Of a DNA stretch of 64,000 nt, positions 1-11,498 are shown in pieces; position 1 is the first letter of the stretch; each line of letters starts with the position of its first letter. Where the stretch lies: contig NC_089559.1 of assembly GCF_040115645.1 (NCBI RefSeq), positions 3,348,001-3,412,000 of the forward strand. Reading direction: 5' to 3'. The position numbers and the translations under genes are program-made. The stretch comes from Euwallacea fornicatus (taxonomy: Eukaryota; Arthropoda; Insecta; Coleoptera; Curculionidae). Below the pieces are notes generated by a model that was not told the DNA's origin, did not search any database, and saw only the letters and a program-made list of their open reading frames with translations.

Positions 1-3000
1 TCAGCTTCACCATCTTCAAAGAGACCCACGCAGAGCTAGTGTGGCCGAATTCGCACACCATGGGTCCCACCATCACATTCACCACGATATTGTGGATCAA
101 AGGTAACTTTTCCACTTCTTTATGGTCTTTTCCAACCCTTACTGAATGTTTTAGCGTGATTAGCCACCACAGTAAGCCAGTATCTAAAGCTGAAAGCCAG
201 TTCTCCATTCCGGTGTCAAGGAAAGGCCCTTCGGTCATTCGTTCGGACTACACGGCTCAAGAGGAGGAGATCAATGCAGGGTTTATTTATCCCCATTTGC
301 AAGCTAATCAGATCAGCTTGTGGCCCACCCCCACTTCATGTTTCAGCTCGAAGAGTCATTTACTAATTAGTGAGGCCTCGTTTGAAGCCAGAGGAGGAGA
401 TTTGTTCGCCATTATGGCCACTTCTGAGAAAGAGGGGACTGCTGTTTTGGATCTGATCGCAGGAAGGAGGAAGTTAGTTCAAGGAGAGGTGAGTTGGACT
501 TAAATGTAGGTAGCGATGAAATCGCATAATGATTGACTTAAGAAAACACAGAAAATGAGGACAATTTAGACTGATAAACTCAGAGAAATAATATAAGAGA
601 AGTTGAAAAAGAATAAGAAAATAAAGTGAGTTTTCTCAGATTTTGCTTAATGGCCAAAGAGTGAGGACTGACACTTTGGAGAGCCGAGTGGCCTATGCCC
701 AAAGCGACTCCAATTTATGCGAGGATATGACAGCCCTCCAAACCATGAGGTCGGTAACATCTACCATTTCTCCACATCTCATAACAACGATTTTTTGCAG
801 ATTCCACTACGACCTCAAGAAACCAACAGACAAACTAGGGTACCTAAAAATCGATTCTTCAGATCGAGTAAGCTGTCAAAAATTATTACTCATACTACAG
901 AAAATTGTTACTTATTTGTTACTTGCAGATAAATCTCCTAATTGAGGAGCTGGGGTTGGAACAAGTGAGGAACACGAAAGTGTCGGCCATGACCGTTTCG
1001 GAGAAGAGAAGACTTAATGTGGCGTGTCATTTGCTTCAAGATACTGACGTGGTCGTCTTGGATCAACCAACAAGAGGGATGGACATATTTGATACGTTTT
1101 TCTTAATAGAGTAAGTAAATCAGTTATTAGTGTAACTGTTTTGTGAGATTGAATTAATCGATTTTTTGTCCTCTAACACCAGTTCAGGTTACTTTCGGTT
1201 ATCGTATTTTCTAGTTTATTCTTTTATTGGTTTAGAGTTTTCACTATATTAACATTTTTTACTAAAAGCTGGCGCTGCCACTGACGTTTTCACAATTTTA
1301 GGTACTTGCGCCAATGGGCAAACGGAGGTGCCGGAGGCAGCTCCCTAGGGCGCATCGTGATCCTAACCCTTCATCCACCCACTTATGAGATATTCATGAT
1401 GCTTTCCCGCATCCTTTTGGTGTCCGCTGGAAGGGTCATGTTCAGCGGACGTAGAAGGGACATGTTGCCATATTTCGCCCTAGTAGACTATCCCTGTCCC
1501 AACTTCAAAAACCCCTCCGATTATTACTGTGAGTAGTGCTAAGGTTGAATTTTAAAAATTGATAATTAAAGGTGTACTTCAGTGGATTTAGTGACGTTAG
1601 ATGATCTATCAGCTGAAGCGATGCTGGAGTCCTCTCAGAGGATTGAACAATTGGGGGAGATTTTTAGACAGAAGCAGCCCCCTTTGAGCGAACCCGGACC
1701 GCCGTCGGCGTTGCCGATGCCTGTAAGACGGTCCAATTTTCTCGTCCAAGGCTGCGTCCTCTTTACGTATGTTCAATTCGGCTTCATTATCTTCAATCTT
1801 ACGATTTTTTTTCCCAGGAAAGCCATGGTATACACGCAGCCAAACACTTTCATCAAATGGTTGACCCTCGTGATGTTGTCGGCCTCACTGTCCTTAATCT
1901 TCGGGGGGATCTTTTGGGACGTCCCCAACACGGATCCGCAGCTGATTTTGAACGACCGATTAGGTTAGTTGCGAAGGTCACCTAAAGCTATATTTTTGTC
2001 TATGAATTGTTGCAGGGTATCATTATGCTGTAATGTGCCTGGCCCCATGGCCACTGTTGCTCTACATGACTCTTAACGAAATTAGGAGTAACAAGAGGAC
2101 TGTAGAAAGGGACATTAAGGATGGACTATATGGTAGATTGACCTACATCATTACAAAGGTCGGTTTCGACATTATGTCCTCACATTCTTAACTATCGATT
2201 TTTGTGGACTTTTCTAGACTGTAATTAACTTATTTCCTTCCCTGTTCATTTGGTTGATCTATGTGATTCCCAGCTACTCAATGTGTGGTCTTTACATGCA
2301 GAGCCAAAATAACTATGATGGCTTCTATGTTTACATAGGTAAGTTTTACTTCCAGCAATTTTACAGGCTTCATAAAGATTTTACAACTATTTTAGGTGTA
2401 ATGTCGCTATATTTGTGCTGCCTGCAGAGCCTTCAACTGGCCCTAATCTACCTCCTGCCCTTCTCAAACGCATCCTCTATTATAGCCAGCATTTGTTCTA
2501 TCTTGTTCTTCTTGGTCAGCGGCTATATGTTGCATTTCAGGTTGGAATTTGCCCTTATTAATGAGTTGACACTCTTATGTGTTCTTTCAGGGATATGCCA
2601 TCATATGTGAGTTGGTTGCGGCATATAAGCCCAACATCCTGGTTACTGCCCTACGTTCTCAATAGAGAGCTTAGCCCTGAGGCAATAGAAAGTAGTGCTG
2701 TCATTCCTCGCTGCAGAAATAGACAGGCATGTTATTTCAAGTTATTGAAAATCTTCATTCGTTACGGAAAGCAGAGGTTTTTCGCTTGTATCCTTACTGA
2801 CAGTGACACTGACAAAGCACTTGACACATAAAGGAGGTTTTAATATGAACAAAAGTCAAATTTTATTAGTTATACGCGGAGCTTCTAACCTTATACATAT
2901 GTCAGATTGTGTCACTGTCAGTTGTCTGTGTAAGGGAAAAACATCTTCTTCCATAGGATCAGACTGCAAATTCTCAGTAGATTGTTAGGACAAGGGATAG

Positions 3001-3321
3001 TAGAATTAGTACATCTCACTTGTCCAGCAGTTCAATCTGAGAAGATCTAACAGGGTCGAAATAAGGGATGTTTTTGACATTTAGGTCCAGCAGCAAGACA
3101 TTATAGTTCAAGTCGCTTGTCCACCTCCCAATGGAACTCAAGTGCTCTTCAACTACGCATATTTACCCTTCCAAAACCAAATCTACGACTACAACAATGT
3201 GCCCTTGGCCCTTTTAGTTTTTTACTTAATTTGTATTGTTTTCGTCTTCGTCGGGTTCGTATGTAATTGCGGGAGGACGAGGAAAGGTCGGAATCGCTAT
3301 GGAGATTCCAATAAACCTTGA
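1..3321 (+). CDS. ABCG5/ABCG8-like half-transporter, 5' end cut by window
   Basis: ABC transporter of subfamily G (sterolin type), expected in membranes moving sterols or other lipids as a heterodimer. Exons: 2-102, 221-488, 640-749, 801-867, 929-1110, 1302-1528, 1583-1766, 1818-1963, 2016-2158, 2218-2338, 2396-2540, 2591-2726, 3085-3321; 688 residues visible and all phases join. The order is NBD first, then six hydrophobic segments (from FIKWLTLVMLSASLS to LALLVFYLICIVFVFVG). The linker YPCPNFKNPSDYY then LDLVTLDD matches the ABCG5/G8 pattern. The NBD is degenerate: no GxxxxGKS/T where Walker A should be (FAIMATSEKEGTAVLDLIAG), signature replaced by TVSEKRRL, Walker B is VVVLDQPTRGMD with Gln for the catalytic Glu; the H-loop His is kept (LTLHPP). 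The last intron is GC-AG. ABCG5 and ABCG8 often lie head to head, so a partner may be just upstream. Which of the two it is remains open. Confidence 0.88.
2774..2945. repeat. Fold-back hairpin inside last ABCG intron
   Basis: A perfect 14-nt inverted pair (ACTGACAGTGACAC at 2796-2809, its complement at 2909-2922) continues outward as an imperfect stem of about 36 nt. It sits within the 358-nt GC-AG intron, which is several times longer than the gene's other introns. It resembles a small fold-back transposon remnant. Confidence 0.5.
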
Positions 3322-3435
3322 AAGTTCCCTGTTTTTAGGGTAATCTAGGCAATTTAGGGCCCCAATTTGTACATATTATTAGGTGTTAATGATGATTTGT
3401 ACGTATTTTTTTACTTACTATGTGTACGATGCAAT

Positions 3436-3446
3436 AATAAAATAAA
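3436..3446 (+). terminator. Polyadenylation signals of the ABCG gene
   Basis: Two overlapping AATAAA hexamers (3436-3441 and 3441-3446) lie about 115 nt after the stop codon of the ABCG gene. The next gene is convergent and its stop is about 400 nt further on, so this is the natural 3' end. Confidence 0.6.
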
Positions 3447-3840
3447 TGTATAATTTGCTGAAATTTGAACTTATTAAAAACAAAATGACTAAAAATTTCT
3501 CAAACAAGTTTAAAGCATCATTGTTATACCGCCAAAAAATCTCAAAAAATGTTTTTGGCTCTCTTTTCTACTTTTTTCCAGATGTCTGTTTGCATTTTTT
3601 ACATACTTTTTTTCAACCTTTCTTCCCTTTTTGTTTATATTTTTTTCTTTCCCTTTGGGAACAGGACGTATCAGCTTTCAACGTATTTCCAGGCGTATTT
3701 GACTTTAAGCTCAAACTTTTCAAAATGTCCTCTTAATTTATTTTGTCCTATGCTTTGCAGCACACAGAAATGAAGCAGAATCTTAATTTAACACCACAAA
3801 CGCACCAACACTACAAATCTACAATTTCAAATGACTATTT

Positions 3841-6800
3841 TCAGACATCCTGGCCGGAAAACTCGATGATGTCATCATCCTCCGTAACATGTCCTTGTTC
3901 ATCTTCTACTGCACAAACCAGGCACTTCGTGCCCATATCAACCCAGCATTCTTCACAATAAATAAAGTGGCATCCCTCATTTTGGCACCCAATATGTTTG
4001 CTTAGTTTTCTTGGTTCTGGCTCCTCGCATAACTGGAAAAGTGTTCATTTGAACAGAAATTACATCCTTACGAGTTTTCTTTATACCAAACATTTCCTTC
4101 TGGCGACTTTGAAGAATTTTAGCCACGAACACCGCTGAAAGTATGTGGTCATTGCTTGGAAAATGTTGTAGTTCTCTTCCAGCCGTCTTTCTCTGGCTTT
4201 TCTCTCCAAATTCTTCTTCATATGTCTATACAGTGTGTTCATTTGAAAACTTACCACCTCTAATATCATAAAAACGGAAATAGATATGAAAGTATTGAGT
4301 CAGGAAGTCTTTCAGGATGCGAAGGGAAACATTTTTGATGTTATCTCCGTAAACCTAATAGTCCCCCTTGCCATCCCACTACCTTGCTTGAAAATTTTAA
4401 TTGGCACCCCCATCGAGTTGCACCTCATAATAAAGGTAATTAAAAGTGTAAAATATCGGTGAATTAAAGAATTCGATTTTTCAAAATGTTTTCGAAAAAC
4501 CAATATCACGATTTCAATTACATGCATTAAATTTTCGAACCCTCCAGATTTTTTTGTATTTGTTTCTGTTCAACAAGTAAATAAATAAATAAATTTGTTA
4601 TATGGTGTTCGATTGTGTGGCATTAACATCTCGATTAACATGGTACATTCCATAGAAGAATGGAAATTATTTTAATGTATGATGCGTGCGAAATAACCAA
4701 TTCTCTCGGCGGACCGTTAGGGTATTCATCGAGAAATATTCTCATAAAAATATTTCTCTTCTCTACGTAAAGCGACTTATAAAAAAAATTATAACGATAG
4801 AGTCAGTAACCAATTTAAAATGGAATCAAACGAGAATATTGAATGAGGCTGTCACAATCGAAGTACTCAGGCAATTTGTAACTGAACCAATATCAATTAG
4901 AAAAGTCTCGTCTGTCTCGTCAAACTGAAATTTCAATTGGTTCCAGTGCAAAAGTGGCGGAAGTACACAAGTTCCACCCATAAAAAATGCAAATTCATCG
5001 GGTACTGGATGAGGATGATCCCGATCGCAGAATTGAGTTTTGTGAAATCACGACAGCATTGATTACCACTATCTCAAATTTTGTGAAAAACATCCTTTTG
5101 TCCGATGAGTGGATATTTTAGTTTAATGATTTTGTTAACAACCAGAATTATCGTTTTTGGTGTGAAAACCCTCACGTTCTTCGGGAAAACCATACTCAGC
5201 AGCCTCAAAAAGTTACTGTATGGGGTGAAACATTGGGAGGCACTGTTATGGGACCATTATTCATCGATGGTAGTAACCTCGATGGTGAAGTGTGCCTCAG
5301 TATGTTACAACACTCAATTAATCATTTTGTAACAGAGACCGTAGCTATGCAAGTAGATCACAACGACAGTGATCTACTCAAGGAAAATGTTTGTGTGTCC
5401 AACAAGATGAGACACCGCCACAGTATGTCATACCGGTGCGGCAATGGCTTAATGGTCGATTTCCAGATGGGTGAGTTGGCGCAGTGAGAGGAGCAATTAA
5501 ATGGCCTCCAAGACCTTCTGATTTAATGCGTCTTGATTTTTTCCTTTCAGGTCGTCCAAAATCAGTTATTTATAAATCAGATCCTGAAGACATAAATGAA
5601 CTAAAAAATCGTATTGCCGCAGAATGTCGGACCATTACTGAAGACACTTTTCAAAAGATCCGACAGAAATTTGAATTTGTATTTGTGTTTAATACAAAAT
5701 GGAGATAATTTTTAATATATAGTGACTTAAATGCGACAAAATTATAAATCAAAAACATTATTCCTACACATTTGCTAAGGGTAAGTTGATGTTTCTAGTC
5801 CCATTGGCAAATAATATTATACTGATTTTTCCTTCGTTTTTTCGTCATTTTTCGAAAACGTTTTGACAAATCGATTTTTTAATACACCGGTATTTTGTAC
5901 CCTTAATGTAAGGTGCAACTCAGTGAGAGTGCCATTCAAAATTTTCAAGTGCGGATATCGGGGTGGAAAGGGGTGACTGTTAGGTTCATTTATACAATGT
6001 CAGAAGCGTTCCTCCTCGCAACCTGCAAGACTGCTACTCAGTATTTTCATACGTATTTCCGTTTTTACAACATTTGAGGTGGTAAGTTTTCAAATGAATT
6101 CCTTGTACCAGGTGTCTCTAAAACGCGCAAAAAAATGCTATCACGATTTCTTGAGGCTAAAATATGATGATCTAACCCAACTTACCTCAGTCCAAAAGTG
6201 GACAATTTCGGAGATACAGGGTGTCAAAAGTTGAATTTTGTTTCAATTTTTCATAAATGTTTTTTTTAGCAACCGGTGAATTATCACAATTTTCGGCTAG
6301 GGGGGGGTTTTGAGGTGACAAATTGAAATCTGCTTTCATTTTCATTGTAAAATGTAGGGGGCGCCAACCGCGGTACTTTACACATATTTAAAACGAAATA
6401 ATTCTTTTGCGCCACACTGTATTGTACTTCTAAATAAAATTTCTTATTCTTCAACTTCTTTTACCTAAACAAGGTTTACTTGATAAGAGTTGATTTGAGC
6501 AACCGTTTAGGAGATATCTGAATTTAAAAATGTTTAATTATTATTAATTTTGATCAGAATAAGATTAATTATGGCATATCTTTTGGTAGATGAAATTCGT
6601 GAAATTCCTGAAAGGCTTCTGATTGTGAGCTGCTGAGGTGTTCTTGTTGATGTTTTTAGTAGATAGTTGCTTTTTTCCGGTGTTTATTTTTTAAATTGCG
6701 AGTAGTACTGAAAAATCGTGAAAGAGAATTAGGAAGCACCGGTGAATTGTCAAACAATTTGCGAATTTAATTTTCATCATGGCTGTACAGTATACCAATG

Positions 6801-9800
6801 AAGAAATGACCGATATGTTATTGGTTTTTGGATATTGCCAAGGAAATGGTTTACAATCTTGCAAAGTATACAGTGAAAGATTTCCGAATTGTCACTTACC
6901 AAACCATAAAACTTTCGCGGCAGTTGAAAGTCGTCTGCGTGAAACGAACAGGTTTGCGCCTGTTTCTATTAATTACAATTGCGCACGCACGGTGAGAACT
7001 CCAGAAGTTGAGGAAGATATTCTAAATCGGATTGAAGAAAGTCCGAAACTCAGCAGCAGACGATTGGGCTTAAAGCTAGGGGTAAGCAAAGATACTGTTA
7101 ATAGTGTGACCAGAGAACAACTACTGCACCGATTTCATGTTCAATGGGTACAAGATCTTTTACTCCATGATTGTGAACCACGCCTAGCTTTTTGCCGGTT
7201 TATGCAAGAATACAGAAATCAAGATATAAATTTTACACGAAGAATTTTATTCATAGATGAAGCCTGTTTCACGCGAAGTGATAAAACTAATGTGCATAAT
7301 GAACATGTCTACGCTGAGGAAAATCCTCATGCGACTAAAGTAACCCATAATCAGCATGGGTTTAAGATCAATGTGTGGACAGGAATCATAGATACGTTCA
7401 TAATTAGTCCTGTCATTTTACCACCTCGACTAAATGGTGGAACACCTGCTAAACGAATTCCAGGCTTATTAGATCCCCTGCCTTTGGAACTTCGCAGAAA
7501 AATGTGATTTATACACCACAGTGCTCTTCCACATTTTACGTTAAACGTACATCATTATTTGAACGAACAATATCCAAATAGATGGACAGGTAGAGGCAAT
7601 GATGCACCCGCAAATTGGCCAGCTCGATTCCCTGACATGACCCCGATTGATTATTTTTTACGGGAAACTTTGCAAACCTTCGTGTATTCTAGGCCAGTAG
7701 ATACAGAAGATGAATTGAGGAGACGTATTCAAACTGGAATTGACGCTTTGAGAAATGACGATGAAATGCTTCAGAGAGTTCAATTTTTGTATACACGAAA
7801 ATGGAGGTCGTTATGAACATTTGTTAAAAGCGTTTATTATTAATTAACTATTCGTTGATAGATCTTTTATTGACTGTTTTTACTAAAGAATGAAATTAAC
7901 AACACATTTACCTCCGGCCATACACGAAATGAACTTTTTAAATCCAGATATCTCACAAACGGTTGCTCAAATCAACTCTTACCAGGTATATCTTTTTTTA
8001 GGTAAAAGACGTTTGTAGAATAAGAAATTTTATTTAGAAGTACAATACAATGTGGCTCAAAAGAGTTATTTCGTTTTAAATGTGTGCAAAGTACCGCGGG
8101 TGGCGCTCCCTACATTTTACAATGTAAATGAAAGTAGATTTCAATTTGTCACCCCGAAAAAAACCCCTAGCCAAATATTGTGATAATTCACCAGTTGTTA
8201 AAAAAAAATATTTATGAAAAACTGAAAAAAAATTAAATTTTTGACACCCTGTATCTCCGAAATCATCCACTTTTGAACTGAGTTAAGTTGGGTTAGATCA
8301 TCATATTTTAGCCTCAGGAAAGTGTGGTAGCATTTTTTCCGTACTTTTTAGAGACACCCTGTATATTAGCAAGTATAGGAAATTACTGAAAACTGAAGAT
8401 TACACTAACTGTCTGAGTCCGATCCTTCGCTTCAAAGTACGATTGTACAGAAAAAGCGTCCTGAGTTTTTCTCGACTTCGAAAGAAGTAGGAGCAAATGC
8501 ACCTGCGCATCCTCTGGGTGTACGTCTGCACCCAGATCATCACATAAATTGCCAAATAAGTTCCAAAGATCTTGAATAAGTAGGATCTTTCCAATTTAGA
8601 AGGTCTAGGCAGGCACTGCTCATTGCTACGCTCCATTTTAATGCGCTTCTTCACGTTGAAGCCTCTCACCAAGGATCTCAGCAGAGCTGCTATCATCCCC
8701 GTCCCTTCTCAAGCGGAATTACGCAGTGTTCTATCGAGCAAACCACGCACTTACCTTTTACTTGCAGAAATAAATCATGCCGGCCAGTGGTCAAATAGTC
8801 AATTTTCGCATGTCTTCGTATGAGATCTAACGCTTCATAGAAGAGACTGTCTAGTAGAATAAACACGCCGGCAGTCAGCATTTCTAGAATCAGCAGAAAT
8901 GTTTCCTTGAACATGTGTTGTCTCTCGGATTTCAGGGGTTTGAGGCTTAGGGGGTCTACGATTAGGGTGCGTTCAATTTTTTTCAAAGGAAGGAGAGTCG
9001 GTTGGCCTGCGGCTTTGCGACGAGCGTCGATTTTTCGAAAATATCTGTGATCATTTAGTTCAGGTTGGTTCAGGTCCTTTCAGGTCGGTTCAGATTAACT
9101 CGCAATTTCATACCTTGTGATATAAAAATTATCGAACTCCAAATCTTTTAAATATTTTTCTTCATATTCCTGACTGTTGATCAGGATCCTCAGGAATATA
9201 AAGGCTAATAATCTTTTCACCAGATTGAGAATAGTGTTCACAAATGCCTGTTTGGACTTGACTTGCTTTATTATGGCAACAGAAGTGTCTCTGGCATCTC
9301 TCAAGTCCCTAATTTGCTTCAATTTCCCTAGAATGATTCGAGAAGTCTTAAAATATACCGACATTCATCACAGTCTTGACCTATCTTGTATTGAAGTTTT
9401 ACGTCTTTGAAATTTTGAGACAGAAACTTCCGGGAGTGCTGGAGGTACGTGTAGCCCTCTCCCAACCCTGGATCGATGTGCTTTGAAGGGTCGCATCTGA
9501 GAATTTATATTAATTGTATGGATTCGTCTGGAGGAACTCAAAGAGACCTTCCATCTCCTCCTAAAGAGTCAACAATGTTGCACACAAAATTCAGCTTCAT
9601 GGGCCAACAAAGGAGCCAAGCGGCTATCCACGTTACAGTCTCATAGCACTTGTCGTATCCATTCTGGAACATACTCTGGCACTTACTGGTGGCGTTGACC
9701 AATTGACCCAAACAACGCTGTTCAATTTTTTTCAAATATTGCTTTTCGTACACTGCAGCCTCTGCTTGAATTCCAGTTTCATTATCCACACTTCTTACGT

Positions 9801-10660
9801 CCACTTGATCCAGATAATCGTTTTCTTCTTGGATTTTCTTCATTGCAGCTTCGCCCTCGATTTCTCCAGTTATAGGAGCTGAGATATCTCTTATAGCCCT
9901 AAGCAGAGGAACAATCTGACGTCGACAATATTGAACTCATGGTCACTTGGTACCACGGTAATTTCCGTGGGAAAAATGATTTCTGGCAGTGACTTTGGAA
10001 AATCGAACTAGGTACCTGATGGTATCTTTTACTTCGTTGATTTCAGTCTTGATGCCGAAAATCGCCTCTACAAAGGGTGTAAATATGAGGGTGAATCTGG
10101 TTTTTGTCAAGTTGTACTGCAGGGTGGCTGTGCAGGCAAAAACCCTCACTACTTCCCCGCTGTTGCGAGAGACGTTTTGTATGGGGCCGGAAATGACCAT
10201 GGCAATGACCATGGCCTTAAGGACGCTTCTTCCCACTCGTCCCCCAAAACTCGGGAAAGCCAGCAAAGTAATACATCTCATTTGAGTAGAGGAAGCCAAT
10301 CCAGTCCTGCATGAATTAGGGCCAGAAAATATACATATTTACAAATTTATATGAAGGGTAACTTCCTTAAGAACCTAGCATGGAAATTACCCTCCTGGTT
10401 GAGATCTTCGAATGGGATGTGATGCCTGCTTACCCCAACAGAAGACATACTGCTATTGCTAACCAAAAAGAAACTTCTTCAGTAAAGCTGAGCTCGGTTA
10501 ACACGTATCTATGGAAAATAATCCCTAGAAAAAGCCCGTAGATAAATCCGAAAATGGCCTTCAGCTTCAAATGCTCATTGGAAGCGGTCAAGAAGAGGTG
10601 GTTAAAGAGGGTGAATTTCTTCAGATATTTGAGTAAATCTTCTGGGCTAAAGCGTGACAT
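3841..10660 (-). CDS. DC-STAMP domain protein, DCST1/sneaky-like
   Basis: Multi-pass membrane protein of the DCST1/sneaky type; in Drosophila, sneaky acts in the sperm after entry into the egg. Exons on the minus strand: 10660-10434, 10306-10016, 9898-9548, 9496-9359, 9308-9114, 9044-8755, 8704-8410, 4225-4087, 4032-3841, summing to 2118 nt (705 aa), the usual family size. Family hallmarks are the N-terminal membrane pair (LFLGIIFHRYVL), VISGPIQNVSRNSGEVVR, FDNFYITRYFRKIDARR, NEQCLPRPSKL, and REKLRTLFLYNRTLKRR. The C-terminus forms a RING-like C4C4 finger: KCLLC, GCQNEGC, YCEEC, KCLVC, followed by an acidic tail. Six introns are 50-127 nt, but intron 7 (8409-4226) is 4.2 kb and filled by two transposons. 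Assigned from family motifs; no expression evidence. Confidence 0.9.
4230..6108 (+). mobile_element. Decayed mariner-like element in DCST1 intron 7
   Basis: Inverted ends of about 45 nt pair 4238-4282 with 6054-6100 (shared core TTCATTTGAAAACTTACCAC), with outer ends CAGTGTG at 4231 and a CCTTGTA-like end at 6101-6107. Between them, on the plus strand, lie broken mariner transposase pieces: around 4800-4925 an N-terminal part (EVLRQFVTEPISIRKVS), about 5100-5290 (PQKVTVWG, then GPLFIDGS), and 5484-5708 (KWPPRPSDLMRLDFFL, then DPEDINELKNRI). Stops and frameshifts run through it, so it is dead. Confidence 0.8.
6109..8364 (+). mobile_element. Tc1/mariner-superfamily element with about 430-bp terminal inverted repeats
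   Basis: The left arm (about 6109-6540) and right arm (about 7930-8364) are long inverted copies of each other: GGTGTCTCTAAAA at the left mirrors TTTTTAGAGACACC at the right, and the similarity runs through the TAACCCAACTTA, TGTAGGGGGCGC and GAGCAACCGTTT segments. The outer edges are flanked by TA. The arms enclose a transposase reading frame at 6779-7816. Inserted directly next to the mariner element at 4230-6108, in the same intron. Confidence 0.85.
6779..7816 (+). pseudogene. Transposase of the 6.1-8.4 kb element, one nonsense mutation
   Basis: DDE transposase of the IS630/Tc1/mariner superfamily. The N-terminal half (6779-7504) includes a helix-turn-helix region (SSRRLGLKLGVSKDTV) and the first catalytic Asp in ILFIDEACFTR, followed by YAEENPHATK and INVWTGIID. 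A TGA at 7505-7507 interrupts the frame where relatives have Trp; the same frame then continues through PHFTLNVHHYL, NRWTGRGNDAPANWPARFPD and TPIDYFL. The position of the second catalytic Asp (HDGAP in relatives) reads HHSAL, so that residue is lost as well. Autonomous activity is very unlikely, but the frame is otherwise well kept, so decay is recent. Confidence 0.85.
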
Positions 10661-11420
10661 TTTTTAGTGTCATAAGTTAGTCAAAATTGACGTCAGGAGC
10701 GTACGTAAGAAGGTACTCTGCTTCTGCCATTTCTTGATTCAGCTTTGATAGAATTTGACCATGTTTATAACACTCTTATCAGATTATTCAGGTGACGTGG
10801 GTATTTTCTCATTATCTGAATAGTACCCCTAGAAGTTTGTACTTGTTCATACGGTGTCAACCTATGTATTAACCTGATTTTTGTTTAATGTCAGGGGGCG
10901 CACATACAGAAGCTTCTACGGGCTTAAACTTATTCTTCTACATTCTTCCGTTTTAGCGATACAAAATTTCAAACTTTTCTTATGTCTGAAGTATGTTTGC
11001 AGTGTTTGAATGGTGCCAAGATAGTCGTACCTGGCACTCCGGCGTAAACGTATGTAGTAACTCGATTTTTTTATGTCAAATGACGATACACTTAGAAGTT
11101 TTTAGTGTTTTTTCTAGATAGTTCAAGTTAGTTCCGGCTATTCTCCTTAATGTTCCCAAATTATATTCGACAATACTATGTAACGAGCAATGCACATTAC
11201 GTGATTGTACCAAAACGTATTTTCCAAAGTCCCCAATTCAATCCACATTCCTGAATACCAAGAAGTGGACTTATTGACCTGTGACATGTCCAAAACTTTG
11301 ATAACAGTAGACTTGAGTGGTCCATTGTATGGCTCGTTTATCCAGGAGGTCAAGAAAAATTGTTTTTCATTGGGCGATGAAACTTCCCCACTAACTGAGC
11401 GTGCCGGCAATTTGCTGTTC
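10661..11420. other. Intergenic, DCST1 to small secreted gene
   Basis: AT-rich sequence between two divergent genes (DCST1 on minus, the small secreted protein on plus). It should contain both promoters. I see no further coding or RNA gene; the open frame on the minus strand at 11147-11509 is the shadow of the upstream region. Confidence 0.5.
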
Positions 11421-11424
11421 ACTT

Positions 11425-11430
11425 TATAAG
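11425..11430 (+). promoter_or_regulatory. TATA box of the small secreted-protein gene
   Basis: TATAAG sits 69 nt before the ATG at 11499. A start about 30 nt downstream would fall near CACTCTCA (11455), giving a short leader. A TCAGTC initiator-like hexamer lies at 11472, a little far from the TATA box. Inferred from motif spacing only. Confidence 0.5.
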
Positions 11431-11498
11431 CACTTGATCCTATCTCTCGATAAACACTCTCATCTCTCACTTCAGTCCAGCACGAGCTCAATCCGAAC

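Noticed and set aside
4576..4595. TAAA microsatellite as a telomere-like repeat
   Set aside because: Only a few AAAT units; ordinary simple sequence with no TTAGG or TCAGG arrays.
8400..8696. Possible end of a separate shorter DC-STAMP gene at the stop after LRQLV
   Set aside because: A GT donor at 8409 leads in correct phase to 4225, and the downstream exons carry the expected DCST1 RING-like finger. The total length is a multiple of three and matches the family.
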